From: Bacillota bacterium
GTDB taxonomy: Bacteria; Bacillota; Desulfotomaculia; Desulfotomaculales; Desulfallaceae
Direction: 5' to 3'
DNA length: 64,000 nucleotides
Assembly (NCBI GenBank): GCA_023439185.1
Contig: JAEXOR010000027.1
Span: forward strand, 12,867 to 76,866
The notes under the pieces are model-generated. The model saw nothing but the letters and a program-made list of their open reading frames with translations. It did not search any database and was not told where the DNA came from. Both the position numbers and the translations under genes were made by a program. This document shows, in pieces, positions 1 through 7,688 of this stretch; within the stretch, counting starts at the first letter, position 1, and every line of letters begins with the position of its first letter.

Positions 1-130
1 CGGTCTGGGAAAGTTCACAATCATAGGCCTTTTGAATCGCTTCTATCATATCCCGGCTCAGGTAATAATTGGCCTCCTGACAGAGATTGGCAACGGCATC
101 GCTAATGGCTCCGACGGTTATTGTTTTTAT
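1..130 (-). CDS. Class I fumarate hydratase alpha subunit, N-terminus (cut by window edge)
   Basis: Only the first 43 codons are visible. Read leftward from 130 the product begins (M/I)KTITVGAISDAVANL, followed by CQEANYYLSRDMIEAIQKA. The CxEANYYL segment is typical of the N-terminus of the alpha subunit of class I, iron-sulfur fumarases and the related L-tartrate dehydratases, which hydrate fumarate to malate in the cytoplasm. No ATG, GTG or TTG lies at the expected start. The codon at 130-128 is ATA, seven bases after a strong GGAGGG. The next in-frame ATG is about 30 codons inside the conserved region. The gene follows the sigma-54 regulator on the same strand and fits the dicarboxylate transporter nearby. 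Fumarase and tartrate dehydratase cannot be told apart from this fragment. Confidence 0.72.
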   Translation of the reverse strand, partial: MKTITVGAISDAVANLCQEANYYLSRDMIEAIQKAYDCELSQT

Positions 131-143
131 GACAGTTCCCTCC
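128..143 (-). promoter_or_regulatory. Shine-Dalgarno GGAGGG with apparent AUA initiation codon
   Basis: GGAGGG lies at 143-138 on the minus strand. Seven bases separate it from ATA (130-128), which is in frame with the fumarase-like protein. This spacing is ideal for initiation, so AUA is either a rare natural start or an ATG changed by mutation or sequencing error. Confidence 0.5.
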
Positions 144-314
144 TTACAGCAAAATAAATACCCGTAAAGTAGTTTTACGCAAATTCCATACCATAAGAAA
201 AAGCTCGTTTTATTAAATGCTATAAAGAATCAAGTTTATATATTTTAGAAAGAATGGGTTAAAAAAAATAATTAAACCACCCTGGGGCTGGTGAATCTAA
301 TTTTTTTAAATATT

Positions 315-2021
315 CTAAATGCTTGAACTCCAGGGTCCGGTCTTTTTTAATTTATTATACAGGGTAGCCAGGGAAATATTTAACGCCCGGGCGGCGTTTC
401 TTTTGCCCTCCACGGTGTTGCCGTACTTGACCAGAGCCTTTTTGATCAGAATCTGCTCCATCTGATCAATGGGCAGTAATTCCACGTCTCTCCCGGGGGC
501 GGTTTTCAATTGACTGACATACTGGATGAAATGCTGCTTGGTCAGGATTTCATCGTCCACGGTAACCATGACCCGCTCCACAATGTTTTCCAGTTCCCGC
601 ACATTCCCGGGCCAATCATAGCTGCAAAAAACATCTTCGGCATCCCTGGCCAGACCCTTTACCTTTTTACCCAGCTTGCGGTTCAGCTTGACGATTAAAT
701 TATTTACCAGTGCCGGCAAATCTTCTTTACGCACCCGCAGGGGCGGAATACTGATTTCCACAACGTTTAACCGGTAGTACAAATCCTCCCTGAACTCGCC
801 CTTCCGGATTAAATCCCTGAGGTTTCTGTTGGTGGCGGCGATTACACGCACATCAACCCTGATGGTCTGGGTGCCGCCCACCTTTTCAAACTCCATTTCC
901 TGCAGCACCCTGAGCAGCTTACCCTGCAGGCTTAAATTCATATCCCCTATTTCGTCCAGGAAAATTGTCCCGCCGTGGGCCAGCTCAAATTTACCGATTT
1001 TAGATTTGATCGCCCCGGTGAAAGCGCCCTTCACATAGCCGAAAAATTCGCTTTCCAGCAAGTTCTCGGGGATAGCGGCGCAATTCACTTTTATAAAAGG
1101 TTTATCCCGCCTCGGGCTGGCGTGGTGGACGGCATGGGCGAAGAGCTCCTTGCCGGTACCGCTTTCACCCAGCAAAAGAACTGTTGAGTTGCTGCGGGCC
1201 GCCCTTTCGGCCACCAGAATGCATTTTTTCAGTTCCGGATTATGGCCCAGGATGTCCCCGAAGGTATATTTACAAGTGGTTACCTGGCCAAACTTATCGG
1301 ATAAACTCTCAATCATGGTCGTACGCTGACGCAATTCATCCATCAGCTTCATTACATCCGTAAAGTGCTGGAACACCACCACCGCGCCTTCCACAGCATC
1401 GTCCACCACAATGGGGGACGCGTTGCTGATCACTTCGGCATTGCTGCCGCCCACCCTGGTCCGGTGACCGAACACGCTTCTGCCGGTGCGCAGGGCCATG
1501 GCCAAAGCACCCTCGGGGGAAATTTCAAACACGTTTTGGCCAATCCTGTTCCCGGTAGTGATACCGGTGACCCGGGTGAAGGCAGGGTTGACATACTTGA
1601 TCCGGCCGTTTTTATCAGCCACTTCCACCGCTTCCTGGACTGAATTTAAAATCGTGGACAGTTCGCCCTGGACGCGCTTGCTTTCCAAAAGCTCCTTTTT
1701 CTCTCTGAACAGGCGCACCATTAAGTTAACCGCCCCGGTATCAATGACGGAGGTATTGGGCCCTATTTTTTTTAGAGTCTCTTCAACCGACGGATGCCGG
1801 GAGGTATTGATGATCACCGCGATATCCTTGATATTTTTAACCGTACCAATATCATGGCAGACCCGGATTCCGCCCGCGTTAAAAAAAATTCCCGTCGCCG
1901 GTTCACCGGGTATTTCTACAAAACACTCAATTTCCACATCATTGATGTCTTTTAGCAAATTATATACCGAAAGCCCGTCGGCCCCGGTACCAATAATTAT
2001 TACCCTGATTTTTTGCACCAT
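315..2021 (-). CDS. Sigma-54-dependent transcriptional regulator with N-terminal Rossmann-like and PAS domains
   Basis: This enhancer-binding protein (about 568 aa) should activate RNA polymerase carrying sigma-54. Domains in order: a Rossmann-like segment starting VIIIGTGADGLS (residues 1-105), a PAS domain (about 115-225), an AAA+ core with Walker A GESGTGKE and the sigma-54 contact motif GAFTGA (about 250-480), and a Fis-type helix-turn-helix at the C-terminus (KRNAARALNISLATLYNKL). The start chosen is ATG at 2021, directly after AAAAGGTGAT. ATG at 2051 is an alternative. A longer reading to 2189 would overlap lexA and its promoter and is unlikely. The N-terminal domain may sense a nucleotide or CoA-type ligand (inference). 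The likely targets are nearby metabolic genes, but I found no clear -24/-12 promoter. Confidence 0.9.
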   Translation of the reverse strand: MVQKIRVIIIGTGADGLSVYNLLKDINDVEIECFVEIPGEPATGIFFNAGGIRVCHDIGTVKNIKDIAVIINTSRHPSVEETLKKIGPNTSVIDTGAVNLMVRLFREKKELLESKRVQGELSTILNSVQEAVEVADKNGRIKYVNPAFTRVTGITTGNRIGQNVFEISPEGALAMALRTGRSVFGHRTRVGGSNAEVISNASPIVVDDAVEGAVVVFQHFTDVMKLMDELRQRTTMIESLSDKFGQVTTCKYTFGDILGHNPELKKCILVAERAARSNSTVLLLGESGTGKELFAHAVHHASPRRDKPFIKVNCAAIPENLLESEFFGYVKGAFTGAIKSKIGKFELAHGGTIFLDEIGDMNLSLQGKLLRVLQEMEFEKVGGTQTIRVDVRVIAATNRNLRDLIRKGEFREDLYYRLNVVEISIPPLRVRKEDLPALVNNLIVKLNRKLGKKVKGLARDAEDVFCSYDWPGNVRELENIVERVMVTVDDEILTKQHFIQYVSQLKTAPGRDVELLPIDQMEQILIKKALVKYGNTVEGKRNAARALNISLATLYNKLKKTGPWSSSI

Positions 2022-2111
2022 ATCACCTTTTAATGGGCGAGTTTTATTCATTTTATATTCTTCATTTTGGACAGTATATCCTTCTAAAAAATAAAAAAGC
2101 AAACTTTCTTC

Positions 2112-2125
2112 CGAACACACGTTTA
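2112..2125. promoter_or_regulatory. LexA (SOS) box upstream of lexA
   Basis: CGAACACACGTTTA matches the Gram-positive LexA/DinR consensus CGAACRNRYGTTYC at 13 of 14 positions. It overlaps the candidate -35 hexamer of lexA, so LexA should repress its own gene. It also lies within 100 bp upstream of the divergent sigma-54 regulator gene. Confidence 0.85.
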
Positions 2126-2149
2126 CCTCCAGGAATAATATGTTATAAT
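2122..2149 (+). promoter_or_regulatory. Candidate sigma-A promoter of lexA
   Basis: TTTACC (2122-2127) and TATAAT (2144-2149) are separated by 16 bp. The -35 element overlaps the LexA box. Transcription would start about 25 bp before the TTG start at 2180. Confidence 0.55.
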
Positions 2150-2179
2150 TAATTATAATTCCAGAAAGGTTGTGCTGTT

Positions 2180-2788
2180 TTGAGAGCAAACGCCAGTCAG
2201 CGCGAAGCGGAAATAATCAGATATATCAAACATAGTATCCAATCACGCGGATACCCGCCCTCGGTCAGGGAAATCGGCGAGGCGGTCGGCCTGAAATCTA
2301 GTTCAACCGTGCATAACTACCTGTGCCGATTGGAAGAAAAAGGCCTCCTGCGCCGGGACCCAACCAAGCCAAGGGCTATGGAAATACTGGATGACGACAA
2401 AGACAGCTTCAGGGAAATGATCATGGTGCCTATATTGGGCCGGGTCGCCGCGGGCATTCCCCTTCTGGCCGTGGAAAATATGGAAGACATGTTCCCTATG
2501 CCGGCGGACTTCGCCGGTCGGGGCGAATTTTTCATGCTGCGGGTTAAAGGCAACAGCATGGTGGAAGCAGGCATCCTGGAAGGGGATTTAGTGCTTGTAA
2601 GACAGCAGCCCAGCGTAAACAACGGCGATATTGCGGTGGCCCTGCTTGACGATGAAGCGACCATCAAAAGGTTTTACCGTGAGGATGGACACATCCGGCT
2701 ACAGCCTGAAAACTACCAGCTTTCTCCGATTATCGTCGACGATGTCACCGTCCTGGGCAAAGTCACCGGCTTGGTACGCAGGTTCTAA
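2180..2788 (+). CDS. lexA: SOS response repressor LexA
   Basis: LexA represses DNA-damage genes and is inactivated by RecA-stimulated self-cleavage. The 202-aa product has the usual length. The N-terminal winged helix covers residues 1-70 (REIGEAVGLKSSSTVHNYL). The cleavage site is Ala-Gly in GRVAAGIP, the catalytic serine lies in GNSMVEAG and the catalytic lysine in ATIKRFY. Translation starts at TTG, with AAAGGT about ten bases upstream. The gene stands alone between a divergent regulator and a convergent TRAP operon. A LexA box overlaps its promoter, indicating autoregulation. Confidence 0.97.
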   Translation: MRANASQREAEIIRYIKHSIQSRGYPPSVREIGEAVGLKSSSTVHNYLCRLEEKGLLRRDPTKPRAMEILDDDKDSFREMIMVPILGRVAAGIPLLAVENMEDMFPMPADFAGRGEFFMLRVKGNSMVEAGILEGDLVLVRQQPSVNNGDIAVALLDDEATIKRFYREDGHIRLQPENYQLSPIIVDDVTVLGKVTGLVRRF

Positions 2789-2821
2789 CAAGTTTGGGTC
2801 AGCCGTTGTGGCGGGCTGCAG

Positions 2822-2842
2822 GGGCGCCCCTCGCGGGCGCCC
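2822..2842. terminator. GC-rich hairpin between convergent lexA and dctM
   Basis: Two GGGCGCCC arms (2822-2829 and 2835-2842) flank a 5-base loop. No U-run follows on either strand, so its role as a bidirectional terminator is inferred from its place between converging genes. Confidence 0.45.
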
Positions 2843-2863
2843 GCAAGAAACAAAACGCCCTTA

Positions 2864-4147
2864 TTAACGTTCCATCAACACCCTGGGGATGTATGTGGAA
2901 ACATCAGGCCACAGCACAAACAGGATCAATGCCAGTACCATAATAAGAATAAACGGCAGCACCCCTTTAATGACCGTCTCCAGCCGCTGTTTGGCCATGG
3001 CGCTGACCACGAATAGGTTCAGCCCCACCGGCGGTGTAATCATGGCCAGCTCCATGTTCACCGTCATCACCACCGCGAACTGCATAATGTCGATATCCAG
3101 GGCGTGAATCATGGGCAGCAGCAGCGGCAGCGTGATCAGGGTAATGGACACCGCCTCCAGGAAAGTACCCATGACAAAGAACATGATATTGGTAGCCAGG
3201 AAGAACATGTATTTGTTCAGGTTGTTTTCTGAAATCCACTGGGACAAATTTTGCGGCACTTGATTCACAGTCAGAAACAGCGCAAACACCATGGCCGCGG
3301 CAATGATCAGGAATATCATGGATGAAATATTGATGGATTCCACAAAGATCTTACGCATGTCCCTGATCTTCATTTCCCGGTAAATGAAAAACGATACCAA
3401 CAGGGTATAAAATACCGACAGCACCGCCGCCTCGGTGGGGGTTACAATACCGGCATAGATACTGCCCAGGATAAAAAACGGTAAAAATACACCCGGCAGA
3501 GCTTTGATGCTGGTCCGCCAGCGTTCATCCCAAGACGCTCTGTCCTGCAGGTCCAGCTTCATCATTTTAGCGTATACTACGGCGCTAATTACAAGGATGC
3601 TGGTTAGAATCAAACCAGGTATTAATCCGGCCATGAAAAGCTTGCCGATTGATTCTTCCGCGGTAACTCCGAATACCACCATGGTCACGCTGGGCGGAAT
3701 CAAAATACCCAGGGTGCCCGAAGCGGCAATTAAACCCAGAGCATACTTTTTGGGATAGCCCCCGTTGACCAGCGCCGGGTACATGATGGCGCCGATGGCG
3801 GCGGCCGTGGCGGGACTGGAGCCCGAGATGGCGGCGAATATGGCGCAGGCCATGATGGTAACCACGGCCAGGCCGCCGGGCAAATGACCGAACCACGAGC
3901 GCAGGGAGGCAATCAGGTACTTGGAAATCCCCCCGTGTGACATCAGCACGCCGGCAAACACAAAGGCCGGGATGGCCATCAGGGTTGGCGACAGGAGCGA
4001 GGCAAACATCCGCTGTACCAGCATATGCATAGTAAAGTCGGTGGTCAAGCCGAGAACAACCAGGGCCGCCACCGCCAGACTGATGGCAATGGGTACGTTT
4101 ACTAAAAATAAAGTTACGAAAACTCCGAACAGGAGCGCCGTCGACAT
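2864..4147 (-). CDS. dctM: TRAP transporter large permease subunit (DctM family)
   Basis: This is the 12-helix membrane subunit that moves a carboxylate substrate together with sodium in tripartite ATP-independent periplasmic transporters. The product is 427 aa, the normal family length, and hydrophobic throughout. It includes the family-typical stretches SGSSPATAAAIGAIMYP and SGTLGILIPPSVTMVVFG. It is the last gene of the dctP-dctQ-dctM order: its start codon follows the dctQ stop with no gap, so translation is probably coupled. Family membership does not reveal the exact substrate; C4-dicarboxylate is suggested by the neighbouring fumarase and CitA/B-type sensor. Confidence 0.95.
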   Translation of the reverse strand: MSTALLFGVFVTLFLVNVPIAISLAVAALVVLGLTTDFTMHMLVQRMFASLLSPTLMAIPAFVFAGVLMSHGGISKYLIASLRSWFGHLPGGLAVVTIMACAIFAAISGSSPATAAAIGAIMYPALVNGGYPKKYALGLIAASGTLGILIPPSVTMVVFGVTAEESIGKLFMAGLIPGLILTSILVISAVVYAKMMKLDLQDRASWDERWRTSIKALPGVFLPFFILGSIYAGIVTPTEAAVLSVFYTLLVSFFIYREMKIRDMRKIFVESINISSMIFLIIAAAMVFALFLTVNQVPQNLSQWISENNLNKYMFFLATNIMFFVMGTFLEAVSITLITLPLLLPMIHALDIDIMQFAVVMTVNMELAMITPPVGLNLFVVSAMAKQRLETVIKGVLPFILIMVLALILFVLWPDVSTYIPRVLMER

Positions 4148-4657
4148 TTATCTGCCCCCCCTCTTGCTGTTCTCCATCCAGTCCCGGCCGCCGTTTTTCA
4201 ATAATCCAATCAATTTATCAATAAAACGGATGCCGAACATCACCCCGCTGATGGGGACAATCAGGTAGATAATCCACATCGGGAACCTGCTGTCCGGGGA
4301 CCGCATACCCGTCTGCAGGTAACCCAATTCCAGTTGAATACCATAATAGGTATAAAAGACACAAAAAGCCAGACCCAGTGACATAGCGAAAATGCTGACC
4401 TTGTGTCTTGTAGCCAGCGGCAAAATATTATATAAAGCATCGACCTTGATATGGTGGTCGTTTCTCAGGGCCACCGCGGTTCCCGCCAGCACGCCCCAGA
4501 CCACGAAATATACCGAAAACTCATCCAGTATTGATTGGGGACGGCCCCAGATATAGCGCAGAACAACATTGACAAAAACCATGGACAGTCCGATGAACAG
4601 CATTCCACCGGCGAAGTAATCCTCAAAACCTTTATAGATCCTTTTTAAAGTCTCCAT
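4148..4657 (-). CDS. dctQ: TRAP transporter small permease subunit (DctQ family)
   Basis: This 169-aa protein has four predicted membrane helices, the expected layout for DctQ, which forms the membrane complex with DctM. Family-typical features include NVVLRYIWGRPQSILDEFSVYF near residues 30-52 and AVALRNDHHIKVD after the second helix. A strong GGAGG precedes the start codon. It lies between dctP (73-base gap) and dctM (no gap), in one operon. Confidence 0.93.
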   Translation of the reverse strand: METLKRIYKGFEDYFAGGMLFIGLSMVFVNVVLRYIWGRPQSILDEFSVYFVVWGVLAGTAVALRNDHHIKVDALYNILPLATRHKVSIFAMSLGLAFCVFYTYYGIQLELGYLQTGMRSPDSRFPMWIIYLIVPISGVMFGIRFIDKLIGLLKNGGRDWMENSKRGGR

Positions 4658-4729
4658 CTCCGCCTCCTTATATAATGAGCAGTTACGAAGAAAGGGGCGG
4701 GAGGATACCTCACCGCCCCCATTTTAGCT

Positions 4730-5761
4730 TCAGGAGTTCCTGGCGGCTTCAATGTATTTTTCGCCGATTTCAGCACCATATTTATCGTAAAGGGGTTCCA
4801 GGGCTTCAACAAATTTGGCCTTTTCTTCGGCGGTCAGTTCGTAAATCTCAACCTTGCCGCTGTTTTTAATATTTTGATATGACTCGTCATCCAACTCGTC
4901 GGCCAGTTGACGCTCATAATCAGTGGCTTCAGCCATCGCTTCCCGCACCATTTGCTGCTGTTCCGGGGTCAGGCTGTTCCAGAAGGTGGTATTGGTTAAA
5001 ACAACGTAATCAAGACGTCCGTGGTCTGAAATACTGATATATTTCTGTACCTCCACGTACTTTTGGGTGTCCATGTTGTTCCAGGTGTTTTCCTGTCCGT
5101 CCACGGTACCGTTGGCCAGCGCCTGATATACCTCGGCAAATGCCAGAGTCTGGGACCCGGCGCCCAGCGCTTTGAACTGTTCATCAAGCACGCCGCCGCT
5201 TTGGGTACGGAATTTCAGGCCTTTGAAATCTGCGGGGGTTTTCAGCGGGTGCTTGGAATTGCTGAATTGTTTGAATCCGTTGGCCCACCAGGCCATACCC
5301 AGAATGCCGTGGGGTTCAAGGGATTGCAGCAATTCCTGTCCAGCCTCCCCGTCAAAGAAACTGTAAGCCGCAGCTCTGTCTTTAAAAAGGAAGGGCATAT
5401 CCACTATCTGGAATGATGAATTTAAAGTCACCAGTTTGGTAACCGAGGGAGCAATAAACTGGACATTGTTGGCCAGAAGCTGTTCCTGTTCCTCCTTATC
5501 GCCGTATAACTGTGAAGAGGGGTATACCTGAACTTCAAACAGGCCGCCGGACTTCTCTTCCAGTACCTCTTTAAACTTCAGGGCCGCCTGTCCTTTGGGG
5601 GTGGATTCGGCAACCACGTGGGTGAATTTAACCACTATTTTGTCCTGCTTCGCGCCATCGCCGCTCTGCTGTGCACCGCCACCGCCGCAGCCCGCCGTCG
5701 CCAGCGCCACTGTTGCGGCCAGAAACAAACATAACACCATACCGATAATTTTTTTCCTCAT
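4730..5761 (-). CDS. dctP: TRAP transporter substrate-binding lipoprotein (DctP family), copy 1
   Basis: This extracytoplasmic binding protein delivers substrate to DctQM. The start is ATG at 5761, seven bases after GGGAGG; an ATG five codons further upstream lies over that ribosome site and is rejected. The N-terminus is a lipoprotein signal peptide ending in a lipobox (ATAGC), with the Cys at about residue 24. The mature domain begins KFTHVVAESTPKGQAALKF, typical of DctP. WWANGFKQFSNSKHPLK and the FRTQSG segment carry the usual substrate-pocket region with its conserved Arg. A paralogue lies directly upstream in the same operon. Confidence 0.94.
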   Translation of the reverse strand: MRKKIIGMVLCLFLAATVALATAGCGGGGAQQSGDGAKQDKIVVKFTHVVAESTPKGQAALKFKEVLEEKSGGLFEVQVYPSSQLYGDKEEQEQLLANNVQFIAPSVTKLVTLNSSFQIVDMPFLFKDRAAAYSFFDGEAGQELLQSLEPHGILGMAWWANGFKQFSNSKHPLKTPADFKGLKFRTQSGGVLDEQFKALGAGSQTLAFAEVYQALANGTVDGQENTWNNMDTQKYVEVQKYISISDHGRLDYVVLTNTTFWNSLTPEQQQMVREAMAEATDYERQLADELDDESYQNIKNSGKVEIYELTAEEKAKFVEALEPLYDKYGAEIGEKYIEAARNS

Positions 5762-5812
5762 TTCAATTCCTCCCAAAAAAATTTATAACCCCGCAGACCC
5801 CTCAAACCAGAT

Positions 5813-6883
5813 TTACGCTTCACCTCCCGATGCAAAATTTTGATTTTCTTTTTTTTGTTGCAGCAATTCATTCATTAAATCAACGCTGATTTTGCGGCCG
5901 AAATAATCGTATAACGGCCTGAAAGAAGCTGCCCACATGCCCCTCTCATCGGGAGTCAGTTCGGTTATTTCAATCTCGCCGGACTCCTGCAACGTTTTAT
6001 AATTCCGCTCGTTGATTTCGGCGGCGGCTTCACGTTCCCATACGGTTACCTCCGCCATAACCTCAATGACGGTTTCCCGAATGTCCGGGGCCAGGGCGGC
6101 CCAGAAATCATTGTTGACCAGTACCACATAACCAAGGTAACCATGGTTTGTAATAGTCATGTATTTTTGTATCTGATAAAATTTTTTGGAATATATATTT
6201 GATATGGTGTTTTCCTGGCCGACCAATTGGTTTTTTTGCAGGTAACTGTAAACATCGTTAAAAGCCAGCGGCGTGGACCTGGCCCCCAGCATCCTGAACT
6301 GTTCCTGCAGCACCGAACTGTTCATCATCACTCTGAACCGCAAGCCTTTCAGGTCGGCGGGAATGGTGATGGGCCGCATATTATTGGTTAATTGCTTAAA
6401 ACCGTTATCCCAAAAAGCCAGCGGAATCAAACCCTGGCTTTCCAAGCTCTCGGTCAGCTTTTTCCCTATCTGGCCGTCCAGGGCCCGGTGTACTTCGTTG
6501 ATGTCTTCAAAGGCATAGGGCAAATCCATTACCTGCCAGTATGGAAATAACCCGCCCAGCTTTGAGGTGGCCGGGGCAATCATCTGCACGGCTCCCTCCC
6601 GCAAGGCCTGCATCTCCTCACCGTCGGCATAAAGAGAGGAATTGGGGAACACCTGCACTTCCACGCGTCCCCCGGTTTTTTGCTGAACTTCCCTGGCAAA
6701 GCGCTGCGCCGCCATGCCCTTGGGGGTGTTTTCAGCTACCACGTGAGAGAATTTAATCACAATTTTTTGCTCCGGGCTGATCTGCTCCCCGTCCCAAACC
6801 CTGTTGGAACAGCCACCGGTGATCAGGAGCAGTAAAAAAAATAAAAGAAAAGGCATTAACTTATTTTGCAAAGGGTATCTCAC
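5813..6883 (-). CDS. TRAP transporter substrate-binding lipoprotein (DctP family), copy 2
   Basis: This is a second DctP-type binding protein (356 aa, GTG start). It has a hydrophobic signal and lipobox (ITGGC) and a mature start KFSHVVAENTPKGMAAQRF that closely resembles copy 1. The pocket region FWDNGFKQLTNNMRPIT and the FRVMMNS Arg are kept. It lies between the response regulator gene and copy 1 on the same strand. One possibility is that the two proteins widen the substrate range of a single DctQM pair; another is that this copy serves as a co-sensor for the CitA-type kinase, as DctP-type proteins do in some TRAP systems (inference). The start is uncertain because the upstream SD is weak; ATG at 6856 is an alternative. 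Confidence 0.9.
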   Translation of the reverse strand: MRYPLQNKLMPFLLFFLLLLITGGCSNRVWDGEQISPEQKIVIKFSHVVAENTPKGMAAQRFAREVQQKTGGRVEVQVFPNSSLYADGEEMQALREGAVQMIAPATSKLGGLFPYWQVMDLPYAFEDINEVHRALDGQIGKKLTESLESQGLIPLAFWDNGFKQLTNNMRPITIPADLKGLRFRVMMNSSVLQEQFRMLGARSTPLAFNDVYSYLQKNQLVGQENTISNIYSKKFYQIQKYMTITNHGYLGYVVLVNNDFWAALAPDIRETVIEVMAEVTVWEREAAAEINERNYKTLQESGEIEITELTPDERGMWAASFRPLYDYFGRKISVDLMNELLQQKKENQNFASGGEA

Positions 6884-6986
6884 CCCAAATTATGCAATAT
6901 TGCAAATTGGTTTACTTTTCTGATAATTCACTTTCAGATTTATTTTACCGCCCACCTTACGGTTCAGCAATAATTTGTCCATATTG

Positions 6987-7688
6987 TTAATTTAGTTCTT
7001 TTTGTTCATTACCGGTAATGACAAATTTTTTGACCGGCCTGCCGACGGAACCATATTGCAGTTGCACATCAACCCGGCCGCTCTGTTCTAAAAACTCCAG
7101 ATACCGCCGGGCTGTAACCCGGGCCAGACCGAGGGAGACAGCCACTTCCTCGGCGGATTGCGGTTTAGGTTCCCGGACCAGACGCATCAGCACCTGTTTA
7201 AGGGTGATTTCATTCAATCCTTTGGGTATGTCGGATTGCTCTTCAGTTTGGCCCCGGCTGAAAGTAAGCTTGTCCAGTTCATGCTGCTCCAGCGCCGTTT
7301 TTTGGTTAAACCGCTCAAAGAGCGCGGCATAGGATTCCAAAGCGCCTTTTAACCTGCAGAATTTAAAAGGTTTGATGATATAATCCACCGCCCCGTACCG
7401 AAACACATTTTGCACCATTTCCGCGTCCTGAACGGCGGTAACCATGATTACATCAACGTTCAGACCTCGTTTTCTGATTTCCTGCAACACAGTGAAACCG
7501 TCCATATCAGGCAGGTAGATATCCAGCAGGGCCAAGTCGAATTTCTTTTTCTTCAGCAATTCCAGCGCTTCAGTGCCGGTTCTGGCCACTCCCGCCACCG
7601 CAAAACCCGGTATGCCTCTCACAAACCCGCTGTTGACTTCCACTACCATAGGATCGTCCTCAACAATTAAAACGTTAATCCATTTCAA
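6987..7688 (-). CDS. Response regulator, CitB/DcuR family
   Basis: The receiver domain fills residues 1-120 (VLIVEDDPMVVEV, phospho-acceptor Asp in LLDIYLPDMDGF, KPFKFCRLKG near the conserved Lys). A C-terminal helix-turn-helix follows (AEEVAVSLGLARVTARRYLEF). This is the architecture of CitB/DcuR/DpiA regulators, which activate citrate or C4-dicarboxylate uptake genes. The start chosen is TTG at 7688, nine bases after GGGGGG; ATG at 7697 has no room for a ribosome site. It overlaps the kinase gene and reads into the TRAP operon, so it probably controls that transporter. Confidence 0.92.
   Translation of the reverse strand: MKWINVLIVEDDPMVVEVNSGFVRGIPGFAVAGVARTGTEALELLKKKKFDLALLDIYLPDMDGFTVLQEIRKRGLNVDVIMVTAVQDAEMVQNVFRYGAVDYIIKPFKFCRLKGALESYAALFERFNQKTALEQHELDKLTFSRGQTEEQSDIPKGLNEITLKQVLMRLVREPKPQSAEEVAVSLGLARVTARRYLEFLEQSGRVDVQLQYGSVGRPVKKFVITGNEQKELN

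Noticed and set aside
2022..2189. N-terminal extension of the sigma-54 regulator to 2189
   Set aside because: It would cover the lexA promoter, LexA box and lexA start; the extra residues fit no domain and lack a ribosome site.
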